From assembly GCA_018267655.1 (NCBI GenBank), contig JAFDYB010000039.1, forward strand, positions 1 through 34,765: 34,765 nt of DNA. The letters are read 5' to 3'. Origin of the DNA: Bacteroidota bacterium (GTDB lineage Bacteria > Bacteroidota > Bacteroidia > B-17B0 > Aurantibacillaceae). Made by a program: the position numbers and the translations under genes. Below are positions 8,418 to 17,769 of this stretch, piece by piece. The notes beneath the pieces were generated by a model that saw nothing but the letters and a program-made list of their open reading frames with translations, ran no database searches and had not been told where the DNA came from. The stretch's first letter is position 1. Each line of letters opens with the position of its first letter.

Positions 8418-11400
8418 TATTGAAATGTTATTCTTAAACTAAAGCCACCCATAGCACTACCCGTAGGAAATGATACTGATGTTTGTGGATAGTTGCGTAT
8501 TAAGTCGTAAAAAACGCGTAAGGTTATGTTTGGTGTTAAAATATAATCAGCTGCAGAGCGTAGTGTAAATATATTTGTTCCGCCTGTTGGAACGCTTATA
8601 CCATCGCTTATACGCCGTATTACCGAAATATTTTGTCGATAACTAAAATCTATTTTCACATTTAGGTTGCTTTCTAATGGCTTACCCATAATTTTTAAAC
8701 CTTTTATTTTTAGTTTAGGATACATATACCCGAGTCCAACAATGTACTCTTGTCCTTTAGTTTCAATAATTTGTGGGCCTGTAATATTTAAACTAGTGGT
8801 TTTGTCTCTTTTAGTTTCAACATTTAAAGTCCAACCGGGTTTATTAAATTGGAAGTCAAATTTTATTAACGGCGCAAAAGATTCTTGTAGTGTAACGGCT
8901 GTTATGTTATAATACGGAACAAAATTAGGGTTCATTGCAACAGTTCCTGTGTTTTGTGTTACCGGCATGCGTTGGTCTTGTGTTACACCATCTTGATTAT
9001 ACAAAATATTATTTGAATAACCTGCAACATTGTATGTACTTCGATAACCATGACGAATAATAATATTTTTAAAATATTTTTTAGTGATTTTTAATCGGCC
9101 TAAACCATCCCAGCTTACATTCCAATTTGGCATTGGTAACGATGGAAATAAATTAGTTGTGCTATAATTTTTTATAGAACGACCCATGTATGTATTATAA
9201 AATGCGCCATATAGCACATCTTGCTGGTTGGGGGAGTAACCGTCGTAATAACCGTTGTTGGGTATGTTCTGATACCCTTGTGAAAATTTAGAGTTGCTTG
9301 CTGAAAGTTGACGGGCAACGTTTTGCCTTTCAGTTAAAAAATCACTAAATAAAGTTGAGTTAACGCCTGTTCCTGCATCTGAAAATGAGCGAAAATAATT
9401 AAATGCACTCATTGAAAAATTACCCGTTTCGTTTCTACTTACATTTGTACTAAAAGTGTTTGTAGTTGGATCGAACATAATGTATTCGCTTAAATTTTTT
9501 GATTGCGTGTAATTTCCGGTAATATCTATTTTTAAACTGGTGTGTGGTTCAATACTTGAGCGGAAGCTTAAATTTTTTGTATAAACTTCGGTGTATGGAG
9601 TGGTTTGATTAGGTACATGCGATAACCAATCGTTTGAAATTGAGCGTTGAACAATTGCTTTATCGTAAAAACCAGACGCAAATAAAACCCCCGGTGCCTC
9701 TCCTCTTGTAAAATCAATTCCCATAAATTGAGAATTGGGTTTGAAGTTTGGTAACCCTTGTCCTCCTTGTAATTGGTAAGTAATGTTTACTGTTTTTACC
9801 ATCATAATTCCTTTAGCAATAAACTCAAGTATATCGTCAAAATTATTTGTTTTATCGTTTAAGGTATCTTTACTTTTTTTAGCATCGCTCTTTTTTAGCC
9901 CAATGGCGTTTTGCATATTTCTGTCGGGCTTTTTATTTTGGCCACTCATTATTCTATTAAAGTAAGGTATTTTATTATAGAGTTGGGTCATATTAAAATT
10001 ACCGGTAAAATTATGTGTATGTGTGTTTTGAATTGTATTGCCTATACTGTCCGCTGCTGCAAATGGCCTGCGAGTCCAGGTAAATGTTCCGGTGTATTTA
10101 TAATTTGCCGTAACAAACTCAAGTAATGGAAATTTATTTAAAGGTAAATTTACATCTATCATATTGGATTGATTGTAATTTGTATTTGTTCCGCCTTTCA
10201 TTAAGTTTTGTAAAAGCGAGTCTCGATTATGTTTTTGTTCGACTCCAGTATAACCTATGGGTTCCAAAACCCTGCCTTGATTTGTTGCTTGAAAAGTCCA
10301 CTTAACAGCTTTACTAAAATCCCAGCGCATGTTATAATTGCGGGTAATAATAAAATTTTTATTAATTAATATAGGGTTTGTAAAGTCAACTGCTCCGGCA
10401 TAAAAAGAGGTTATATCTCGGTTTTTTAAGTCAGTAAATTGCCTGTTTAAATTCATGCTTGCGCCAAAGCTATTAGGCATTAATTGTAAGTTAAAATCTT
10501 TTATTATTGCACCCCATTTGTTGTCGAAGAGTTTAGCATTTTTAAAAGGTTTTATTGCGTATGGAGTAGCAAAAACGTAGGAGTATATAATATTGCCTTT
10601 ATAACTTCTTATAGAGTTAAACTCAATGTTTACATTTCGTTTAAATATTTCGTTGTAGGCTAATGTTATGCCAATATTGTTAAGATCCCACGGCATTGGT
10701 TTTGAGCCTTTCTTTTTTAGTCCTTCAATTTTAAAATTAGAAATATTAAATCCTCTCCGTTCTGTAAAATCAATAACTTGATTTAAAATTTCGGTTTTTT
10801 TAGCTTGACTTATTTCCGGATTGTTTTCAAAATCAGTTGTGCGTACATCCGGATCAATAGGGTTAAATAAAGGTGTTATTTTTGTTCTGCCAAAATTCCA
10901 ATAAATTGGTAAATTTATTTTTAACGAAGCCGGAAAAAACTTACCTGCATTGATAGATGTTACCACGTCCCAAGTGGCATTAGTTTCTTTACTGCGATCG
11001 TTTATTTTCTTCTCTACTCCTCCCCAAAATGGTGTGCTGTATGTTCCTGCCAAATTAACTACCGCTAAGTCGGCTAAATTGGCTTGCACTTGTCCTGTTG
11101 CGGCCCAACCACCTTTATTATTGAAGTCGGTTAAACGCAATTCATCTATCCAAACTTCAACGCTGTGGGCTAAACCATCTGGTGTTTTTGGGTTTCGAAC
11201 ACCAACCATAATACTTTTTATGGTGCCTAAATTAGGATTACCCTGCACCGTAAGTGAATAGCCATTCAACGACATTGTGTAGGGTTGTGTAAAATTATTC
11301 AAATTACTAAAATAGCCATAGGTTGTATTTCTGCTGTTTTTTAAATTAGTAATATCGCTAAATTTAAAATTAATTTCATTTTTTGCGGGCCATACTTGGT

Positions 11401-14400
11401 AGCGCGAGTCATTACTATTTGGGTCGTATGTGCCGGGTGATGTGAGTTGTAAAGGCACTGAATATTCGTAGTAATTATTATTGTAATCTGTTCCAACTCT
11501 AAAAAATAAAACTAAATCGCCGTTGTTTAAATTTTGATTATTAAGTTTTTCGGCATGTACATTCATTTTAATGTTATTATACATACGTGTATCTAAATCA
11601 ACATTTTTAAATATAGCTCTGCTATCTCCGTTTTTTAAATTATTTACTCGTAATTGAAGCGATTGTTCATTCATTAACACTAAGTTAGTGGTTTGCACGT
11701 TTTGCTGTTGTTGTATGCCGGGAGGCATAACATAGTTAATGGGTTTTTTTGTGCCGTTTTCTTGTAAGTTAACCGCGCTAACATCAATGGTAGTTGTATT
11801 GTCGTCAATGGCAATGTATTCGCCCGGTTGCCGCAAGTCAAATTCGTATGTGCGCCAATCGCTTCTTACTAATTCAAAGCGGGCTAAACGTAATAAAACA
11901 GGGCGGTTAAACCCTGTCATGTACACGCGCATAAATCGTATTGAGTTAAAGCCTTGTATATCGCCAACTACAGTTTCAAATTGCGTTATGGGTATTTTAA
12001 ATTGATACCATTTTACAGTTTTGCTGATACCACCAAATTGTGCGGTTCCGTCAAAAGCATTTACTAAAAAGTTTTGGCCAATATTGCTTGGATTAACTTG
12101 GCTTGGCGAAATTTTTACATGGTACTGATAGTAATTTTCAATTTCATTTAAGGTATTATCGCGGTTAACGTCTTCGATATTAGGAATTGTTGATGATGCC
12201 GTTGGATATCCGGCTGCATTTTGCGATTGATATTGACTTGGCGTTGGGGAGTTTCCTTCAGGATTGTTGTATTTGGCATAACGATCAATAGTTAATAAAT
12301 TATTTCCATCGTAATCGTCGCCTCTAAAAAAGTGGTAGTCATCTGAAGATGGGTCGGTTAAAAATGATGCTATTGCCGGTGCGCTCATGTTAAAGCCTCC
12401 AGATGTTAATGCGTTAATCACACTTGAAAATTTCGCATTTTCTTGTGTGTTATTCATTCCGTCATATCCAACATCTTGATATGTTCTATCGCCATTATCT
12501 TGAGAAAATGCATTAACTGTAGGTGGTATAAGTGGTACAATGGCTAAATTAGTTGTATCTACGGGTAAATTACTGCTGTATTGGCTTTGTCCCCGTAAAC
12601 CATTTTCATAACTCATTTGGCCGTCTCTTAATACATCTTCTGATATGTTTCCGATGTTAAAGTAAATATCTCCGCTAGGGAGTTGCGTTGGATCAAAGTT
12701 GCTGTTGGTTGTTTGGTTGTAGTCAACATTGTAAGGGTCCATTAACCAAAATTGAATGTATTCAATATTTGCTGCTTGAAAATCATTCGTTTCTAATCGG
12801 CGCATTATACCTCCCCAGCGGCGCTGGGGGTTAAGTAAATTTCCATTTACATCAATACCGCTCGAAATGCCAGCTACCGGGTTAACATCGTAATTGTAAG
12901 GTCCTCTTTGGCTTGGGTAAAATCCTAAATCTAATACAGGTAACACAACTTGTTGCCCGTTTGGCGGGGTTTTTCCTGGAAATAATTCTGTTTCAAAAAC
13001 CTGGCGCCACATATTGTTTGAAAATATATTGTTATTGTAGTTATTAGGCGTTGAGCCACTGCCTTGGTTTCGCGTAAAAATAGGATCAACGGTGTACCAA
13101 TTTAAGCGGGCTCTGTTTAAACCTGATGTAATAGAGTTAGTAATCGCCCCTTCAGGAAATAAATTTGGCAAGCCTTGCGGTACTCCTGATAAAAACCAAC
13201 CATTGGGGCTACGTATGTCAATTAAAGAAATTGAACCTTCAAAATCGTCGATGTATGAATTACCTCCATTTGTATTTATGGCGCTTGCATTACCTGGAAA
13301 AAGTTTTGCAAACTCACCACGAGCCTTAATGGTACTCATGGTTTTTGTGCTATAAAAAGGTAATTTGTCAACTAAACGGGTTAAAAACGGCGCATCGGCG
13401 CTGTAATTAAAATCTGTACCTATTACTAAATTACTTACAGGCTCATCGCCAAAACTTACTTTTTGCGTTAAAGGCCTTTCGGCATATCTCAATAAAGTGC
13501 TTCCTAATGATAAGTTGCGATCTACTTTATAATCTAACCTCGTACCCATTAAACTTTTTTGTTGTACGTTAAATAACGAATTGCTCTCGAGGCTTACTTT
13601 AATTTGTGCTCCTGAGTTTAATATGCCTTCGTTTATTATTTTTACACGTCCAAGCGTGTAATCAACCGTGTAATCACTATTTTCAACTAATGGCACACCA
13701 TTAGCCGAAACTAACACTGACCCTTGAGGAATATTTAAAGCGTTTAACGAAATATCTGAGCCCGATGCTCCGGTATAGCTACCCTTTAGCTTGTATCTAT
13801 TTTTACTTTGTATAAAAGTTGCGGCTGTTTTTGTTGAGTCGTATAATTCAGTAAAAATATATTTATTAGCCTCTGGGAAATCATTTAAACTAAATTTTGC
13901 GGCAAGACTCCTACCAAAAGGTTCAACGGTTGGTAAATAAACCCTTCCGGTTGTTTGGTTAATGGTGTAATTATTTATAAAGTCATAAACTCCGTCTGAA
14001 CCTCTATCTCCATTAACGCTAATTCTATCAGCATTTAAAACCCTAATTAATTGAATGCCGTTTACTGCACCAAATGGTAAATAAGGTACATCTACACCTG
14101 TTTCAATATTATTGTAAAATACATTGAGTTGAAAATTTTGTGGATTTAAATTATAGCCGCCGGTAGCATAAACGTTTTTCATCATTAATCTCCAAACCGG
14201 CTGATAAACACTTACTACAGAGTTTTTAAGTAGTTTACAAATTAATAAACTGGTGTTATTAGTAATTTGATCGCTAAACTCACCTACTTGGTAGGTTTTA
14301 CCATTGTATGTAAATTGATAGGATACTGCTAAAGTTTGGTCGTTAGTTAATTGTTGATTTAATGAAATATATCCCATTCTTGGATTAAATGTAAATTCAC

Positions 14401-15979
14401 TGGCGTTTAATTTGCGCGCATTAGCCATTGAGTTAAAATCACTTGCCATGCTCATATAGCCTCCTGATGCGTAATTAGCGTTTGATGCAAAGCTTCCCCC
14501 CAATAAATTTTGAGTTGAGGTAACAATGTTACGAGAGGAAGCAATTGATTGGCTAATGATAGAATATAAATTATTCGCACCATTTCTAGGGATAGAATCT
14601 GGGATAGTGAGTGAGTCAACTATGGCAAAATTTATAGGTGTAATACTACTTGTCATAGTAGTTGACACGTGATATAAGCGTTCTCCTAAGTCTTGAAAAG
14701 CTAATACCGGGCGAGCTTGCTCGGCATTACCGTTAATATTTAAGATATAAGCTTCAACACGGGTAATTACAATGGGCGTGTTTACCACAGGAATTGTTCC
14801 CATCCATTTGTCGTAATTATCTCTAAAATATTGTGATAAGAAAAAGTGTTTATTTGCTTCGTAGTTATCGGCAGTAATAACAAAGTTTTGAGTTTGTGCC
14901 CCGCCTTGAACGTTTATTTCGGTTTTTTTACCTCGTTGCTGAGAAAAAATTGCAGTTGCCATTAATTTACCAAACTGCATTTGTGTTTTAAATCCAAATA
15001 GTGTTTGGCTACCGCTTATTAAAGTACTGTTTAAAGGCAGGGAAATATTTCCGGCTTCGATTTTTTTAATAATGTCGTCTTCGTAACCAGTATAATCAAG
15101 CTTAATTTTATTTTCCCAATCAAAAGATGCTTCGGTGTTGTAATTGGTGGTAACTTTTAGTTTGTCGCCAATTTTCCCAATTAAATTCAATTGAATGCGC
15201 ATATTGAAGTCAAAATTGGTGATTTTTTGCTGACGTTGTGGTATTGCTGGGTTTAGGTTAATAGTACGGTTAAGCCCAAAAATTAATTCGGCTGTTCCGG
15301 TTGGTTTAATATCAACGGTGTTTCCTCCAAAAATTCGATCAAATATTTCGCTCTCAATTTTAATGGGAGGAATTAAGCCTTTACGTGGTTTGTTATTTAT
15401 ATCATCAGCAGCCACTCTTGAGCGCCAGTACTCTCGCATTTGTTTTTTAAACATGTAATCGCGGTACTCTTTCATACTCATGTACGTGTTTGGGCGATAC
15501 TGCATATCACCTATTTTTTGATTAACATCGTATTGCCCGCTTTGCGCATTATAATTGGTTTCGGTTTTTATATTTGATGGGTTTGAAAGGTATAGTTTTG
15601 AGTTTGGATCATATTGTGGCGGACGCCCTGAATTGTCGTTGAAATCATATTGCATTTCGGGTTTTTCGGTATCGGGAGTATCGGCAGGTAGTACTAAAGG
15701 TGGGGCTATTAATTCCTTATTATTGAGAACAGAGTCGGTTTTAGGTGCAACCGCTTTGCTTAAAAATTTATTAATTTTATATGTTGAATTATGTTTAACC
15801 GGTTCGCTTTTAGGACTATTGGCAGGAATGGCATTTAAGCTTTTAGTTTTATTGTGAGATAGTGGATTAAAAGCCGATTCTTTAATAGGTTTGTTATTGG
15901 CATTTTTTGAAATAACAGTCATTAAGGCAGCAGTAGTGCCGGTTATTAATACAAAGTTTATAAGGCTGTTAAGTCTCAA
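8417..15979 (-). CDS. sprA: T9SS outer-membrane translocon protein SprA (Sov)
   Basis: SprA forms the giant outer-membrane beta-barrel channel through which T9SS cargo leaves the cell; in Flavobacterium it is also needed for gliding. The protein has 2520 residues, close to SprA (about 2400) and Sov (about 2500). The start is TTG at 15979, five bases after the ruvA stop, giving an N-terminal hydrophobic segment (LINFVLITGTTAALMTV). Typical parts are KEYRDYMFKKQMREYWRSR (about 167-185), many aromatic beta strands, FSxxxxxRSxxxWR-type surface segments, a YDxDxDGxNxL-like loop and a barrel end GGFSLRITFQ. The gene makes up about a fifth of the window. It follows ruvA on the same strand and is likely co-transcribed with it. 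No frameshift or internal stop is seen. Confidence 0.95.
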   Translation of the reverse strand: MRLNSLINFVLITGTTAALMTVISKNANNKPIKESAFNPLSHNKTKSLNAIPANSPKSEPVKHNSTYKINKFLSKAVAPKTDSVLNNKELIAPPLVLPADTPDTEKPEMQYDFNDNSGRPPQYDPNSKLYLSNPSNIKTETNYNAQSGQYDVNQKIGDMQYRPNTYMSMKEYRDYMFKKQMREYWRSRVAADDINNKPRKGLIPPIKIESEIFDRIFGGNTVDIKPTGTAELIFGLNRTINLNPAIPQRQQKITNFDFNMRIQLNLIGKIGDKLKVTTNYNTEASFDWENKIKLDYTGYEDDIIKKIEAGNISLPLNSTLISGSQTLFGFKTQMQFGKLMATAIFSQQRGKKTEINVQGGAQTQNFVITADNYEANKHFFLSQYFRDNYDKWMGTIPVVNTPIVITRVEAYILNINGNAEQARPVLAFQDLGERLYHVSTTMTSSITPINFAIVDSLTIPDSIPRNGANNLYSIISQSIASSRNIVTSTQNLLGGSFASNANYASGGYMSMASDFNSMANARKLNASEFTFNPRMGYISLNQQLTNDQTLAVSYQFTYNGKTYQVGEFSDQITNNTSLLICKLLKNSVVSVYQPVWRLMMKNVYATGGYNLNPQNFQLNVFYNNIETGVDVPYLPFGAVNGIQLIRVLNADRISVNGDRGSDGVYDFINNYTINQTTGRVYLPTVEPFGRSLAAKFSLNDFPEANKYIFTELYDSTKTAATFIQSKNRYKLKGSYTGASGSDISLNALNIPQGSVLVSANGVPLVENSDYTVDYTLGRVKIINEGILNSGAQIKVSLESNSLFNVQQKSLMGTRLDYKVDRNLSLGSTLLRYAERPLTQKVSFGDEPVSNLVIGTDFNYSADAPFLTRLVDKLPFYSTKTMSTIKARGEFAKLFPGNASAINTNGGNSYIDDFEGSISLIDIRSPNGWFLSGVPQGLPNLFPEGAITNSITSGLNRARLNWYTVDPIFTRNQGSGSTPNNYNNNIFSNNMWRQVFETELFPGKTPPNGQQVVLPVLDLGFYPSQRGPYNYDVNPVAGISSGIDVNGNLLNPQRRWGGIMRRLETNDFQAANIEYIQFWLMDPYNVDYNQTTNSNFDPTQLPSGDIYFNIGNISEDVLRDGQMSYENGLRGQSQYSSNLPVDTTNLAIVPLIPPTVNAFSQDNGDRTYQDVGYDGMNNTQENAKFSSVINALTSGGFNMSAPAIASFLTDPSSDDYHFFRGDDYDGNNLLTIDRYAKYNNPEGNSPTPSQYQSQNAAGYPTASSTIPNIEDVNRDNTLNEIENYYQYHVKISPSQVNPSNIGQNFLVNAFDGTAQFGGISKTVKWYQFKIPITQFETVVGDIQGFNSIRFMRVYMTGFNRPVLLRLARFELVRSDWRTYEFDLRQPGEYIAIDDNTTTIDVSAVNLQENGTKKPINYVMPPGIQQQQNVQTTNLVLMNEQSLQLRVNNLKNGDSRAIFKNVDLDTRMYNNIKMNVHAEKLNNQNLNNGDLVLFFRVGTDYNNNYYEYSVPLQLTSPGTYDPNSNDSRYQVWPAKNEINFKFSDITNLKNSRNTTYGYFSNLNNFTQPYTMSLNGYSLTVQGNPNLGTIKSIMVGVRNPKTPDGLAHSVEVWIDELRLTDFNNKGGWAATGQVQANLADLAVVNLAGTYSTPFWGGVEKKINDRSKETNATWDVVTSINAGKFFPASLKINLPIYWNFGRTKITPLFNPIDPDVRTTDFENNPEISQAKKTEILNQVIDFTERRGFNISNFKIEGLKKKGSKPMPWDLNNIGITLAYNEIFKRNVNIEFNSIRSYKGNIIYSYVFATPYAIKPFKNAKLFDNKWGAIIKDFNLQLMPNSFGASMNLNRQFTDLKNRDITSFYAGAVDFTNPILINKNFIITRNYNMRWDFSKAVKWTFQATNQGRVLEPIGYTGVEQKHNRDSLLQNLMKGGTNTNYNQSNMIDVNLPLNKFPLLEFVTANYKYTGTFTWTRRPFAAADSIGNTIQNTHTHNFTGNFNMTQLYNKIPYFNRIMSGQNKKPDRNMQNAIGLKKSDAKKSKDTLNDKTNNFDDILEFIAKGIMMVKTVNITYQLQGGQGLPNFKPNSQFMGIDFTRGEAPGVLFASGFYDKAIVQRSISNDWLSHVPNQTTPYTEVYTKNLSFRSSIEPHTSLKIDITGNYTQSKNLSEYIMFDPTTNTFSTNVSRNETGNFSMSAFNYFRSFSDAGTGVNSTLFSDFLTERQNVARQLSASNSKFSQGYQNIPNNGYYDGYSPNQQDVLYGAFYNTYMGRSIKNYSTTNLFPSLPMPNWNVSWDGLGRLKITKKYFKNIIIRHGYRSTYNVAGYSNNILYNQDGVTQDQRMPVTQNTGTVAMNPNFVPYYNITAVTLQESFAPLIKFDFQFNKPGWTLNVETKRDKTTSLNITGPQIIETKGQEYIVGLGYMYPKLKIKGLKIMGKPLESNLNVKIDFSYRQNISVIRRISDGISVPTGGTNIFTLRSAADYILTPNITLRVFYDLIRNYPQTSVSFPTGSAMGGFSLRITFQ

Positions 15980-15984
15980 CGAGG

Positions 15985-16581
15985 TTAAAAATTTTTCAGT
16001 GTTTGTTTTATTAAATTCTCTACATTATCCGTATTAACACCTTGCTGTTTTATCGTTTTTTCGAGCGCTTTTTCGGCGGCTACTTTCGGAAAACCTAAGG
16101 TTAACAAAGCCATTAACGCCTCATCTTTATTTTTATTGTACGATGTTGTTAAAATCTGTGAAATTCCCCCTTCGTGCTTACCTAGCTTCCCTTTAAGATC
16201 AACAACAATGCGCTGGGCTGTTTTGTCGCCAATGCCTTTTATGCTTTTGAGTAAGGTAACATTAGCTGTATTTACAGCGCCAGCAATTTCGGCTGGGCTA
16301 AGGCTGTTTAACATAAGTATAGCACTGCTTCCACCCACTCCGCTTACCGAGATTAATTTTCTAAAAATTTCGCGCTCTTCTTCGTCAAAAAAACCAAAAT
16401 AACGCGGATTATCGTCACGCACATAAACGCTTTCAATAAACAATTTAGCTTGTGATGGTGAGCCTTGTAGCTTAGTATAGGTGCTTAAAGAGATTAAAAC
16501 GCCATAACCTACACCATTTACGTCAATTACTGCAAATGCAGGATTTAAAGTATTTAACTGCCCTGAAATGTAATTAATCAT
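15985..16581 (-). CDS. ruvA: Holliday junction branch migration protein RuvA
   Basis: RuvA binds four-way DNA junctions as a tetramer and loads the RuvB helicase. The 198-residue protein matches the family length (about 200). The N-terminal OB-fold domain starts MINYISGQL and holds VDVNGVGYGV and YVRDDNPRYFGFFDEEER (about 52-70). Helix-hairpin-helix motifs follow: LISVSGVGGSSAILML and LLKSIKGIGDKTAQRIVVDL. The last 45 residues (EALMALLTLGFPKVAAEKAL...) form the RuvB-binding domain III. The start is ATG at 16581 with a -7-like box upstream. sprA starts five bases after the stop, so the pair is probably one transcript. Confidence 0.95.
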   Translation of the reverse strand: MINYISGQLNTLNPAFAVIDVNGVGYGVLISLSTYTKLQGSPSQAKLFIESVYVRDDNPRYFGFFDEEEREIFRKLISVSGVGGSSAILMLNSLSPAEIAGAVNTANVTLLKSIKGIGDKTAQRIVVDLKGKLGKHEGGISQILTTSYNKNKDEALMALLTLGFPKVAAEKALEKTIKQQGVNTDNVENLIKQTLKNF

Positions 16582-16601
16582 AGATTTTTTTTAAAGGACG
16601 C

Positions 16602-16609
16602 TAAAGATA
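16602..16609 (-). promoter_or_regulatory. -7-like box of ruvA-sprA
   Basis: The minus strand reads TATCTTTA, seven of eight positions of TAnnTTTG counting free positions, 20 bases before the ruvA ATG. No TTTG at -33 was found. This is the only promoter-like site before the ruvA-sprA pair. Confidence 0.3.
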
Positions 16610-16668
16610 GTAAAAAAACGTAAAAAAAAAGTATTTTTTAAAAGCCTAATTGATTGATTTTAAGTAAT

Positions 16669-16890
16669 TTAAAATTCATCTTCATTAAAAAAGAAATCAT
16701 CTTTAGTAGGATAATCCGGCCAAATATCTTCGATGTTTTCATAGCTTTCACCTTCGTCTTCTATTTCTTGAAGATTTTCAATTACCTCCATAGGGGCACC
16801 TGTGCGCATTGCAAAATCAATTAACTCATCTTTTGTAGCAGGCCAAGGCGCATCTTCTAACCAACTTGCTAATTCTAATGTCCAATACAT
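16669..16890 (-). CDS. DUF2795-like small acidic protein
   Basis: The protein has 73 residues and matches the DUF2795 pattern: YWTLELASWLEDAPWPATKD (2-21), then ELIDFAMRTGAPMEVIENLQ (22-41), a short helical domain in which W-P-A-T-K-x-E-L and the alternating hydrophobic residues are conserved. The rest (EIEDEGESYENIEDIWPDYP and a FFFNEDEF end) is strongly acidic. No signal peptide, no metal motif. Function of the family is unknown; it is often a stand-alone small protein in Bacteroidota, as here. It is flanked by gaps of 87 and 879 bases. Confidence in the gene is good, in the role none. Confidence 0.8.
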   Translation of the reverse strand: MYWTLELASWLEDAPWPATKDELIDFAMRTGAPMEVIENLQEIEDEGESYENIEDIWPDYPTKDDFFFNEDEF

Positions 16891-17038
16891 AGGCTCTCTA
16901 AATTTTGTGCAAAAGAAAAAAATTTTTTTGTATTAAAAAAATTTTAAAAAGAATATTTGTTTTAAAAGCATAACTAATTCAATTTTAATTAATACTATTG
17001 AAAAAGAAATTATACGAAAGCGAATAATTAAACAGGTT

Positions 17039-17074
17039 AAAAAGTGTTTCGTTCTAAAAAAAGTTACACTTTTT
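17039..17074. repeat. 9-bp inverted repeat
   Basis: AAAAAGTGT (17039-17047) pairs perfectly with ACACTTTTT (17066-17074) across an 18-base loop. The right arm ends in a short T-run, so a rightward terminator is possible, but no gene runs into it from the left on that strand. Confidence 0.4.
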
Positions 17075-17167
17075 GGTTAATAATCCTATTATATCAAACT
17101 AAACCCCTATGGACTAAAGGGTTGAAAGAAAAAAATGGAATTTTTTGAAGAGATAAAATATAACGAT

Positions 17168-17231
17168 TGCCATGCTGAGCTTGATTCGGCATATCCTAAG
17201 ATTCCGAATCAAGTTCGGTTCGGAATGACAT
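17168..17231. repeat. Intergenic hairpin repeat (REP-like)
   Basis: The left arm, TGCCATGCTGAGC followed by TTGATTCGGCAT, pairs with the reverse complement of the right arm, ATTCCGAATCAAG then TTCGGTTCGGAATGACA, with a four-base insertion in the right arm. It is more GC-rich than its surroundings. CATGCTGA and CGGAATGACA ends are the kind seen in dispersed intergenic hairpin repeats of many genomes; whether it is multi-copy here cannot be seen from a single copy. Confidence 0.6.
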
Positions 17232-17309
17232 TGAAAGTTTTTAGAACCTGAAAGGCTTGCACTAAAAATGTATAGTTTTAGCTAACGATTGAGAGCAATA
17301 AATATTTTG

Positions 17310-17535
17310 CTAACCCCAATTCCTACCGAAATATCCTCCAAAGCACTGCATTTACAAAGCTATCTGAACAAAGGCGTCACCAATCGGTCGTATGTTTTAT
17401 ACTTATGGTAGTATTTATCGGCTTTATACCGATTAATTGACCTTGATAAAAGATGACGCAGAGTTAAATTAATTATTTGACGAATTACCGGCTTTTTGTT
17501 GTTTTTATTGCGGCAGAAAAGACTCATCTCTTTAG
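17310..17535 (+). pseudogene. Possible decayed coding fragment
   Basis: Two frames give protein-like stretches broken by stops. One reads LTPIPTEISSKALHLQSYLN then KGVTNRSYVLYLW before a TAG. The other, shifted by one base, reads RMFYTYGSIYRLYTD, stop, LTLIKDDAELN, stop, LFDELPAFCCFYCGRKDSSL, stop. Higher GC than the flanks and the cysteine-containing end suggest former coding DNA. No family is recognised and chance cannot be excluded. Confidence 0.25.
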
Positions 17536-17769
17536 TTGGATTTGTTTTTTTCTACTACTTTTAAATAATAACTTTCGGATAGTTGAGATCTATTTTTGTT
17601 TTCTTGATAATCAATGAATTTATGAATTATTTAAATTATTTTTTTGGAGACTTAAGAATATTCATTTATAATTCTTAATTGATTTTTGAGTAACTATAAA
17701 TATAATACCGAGTATTTTAGATTTTAAGAAACTTACCCTTTGTATTAAATTTATTAATTGCTTTATTTT

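Larger units (their letters stand above)
16891..17769. other. 879-base gap without an intact gene
   Basis: No intact coding region longer than 60 codons exists here on either strand. The gap holds a stem-loop at 17039-17074, a longer hairpin repeat at 17168-17231 and a possible decayed reading frame at 17310-17535. Within the last, AATCGGT (17382-17388) and ATCGG (17417-17421) can both pair with ACCGATT (17428-17434), giving two competing hairpins. The final 220 bases before the ABC gene are very AT-rich and show nothing I can name. Confidence 0.6.

Noticed and set aside
11739..12005. Open frame on the plus strand within sprA, and similar ones at 10950-11261 and 13092-13355
   Set aside because: They are antisense to a continuous, well-supported SprA frame and show no family pattern.
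16891..17769. tRNA, small RNA or CRISPR in the large gap
   Set aside because: No cloverleaf, no conserved RNA pattern and no regularly spaced direct repeats were seen.
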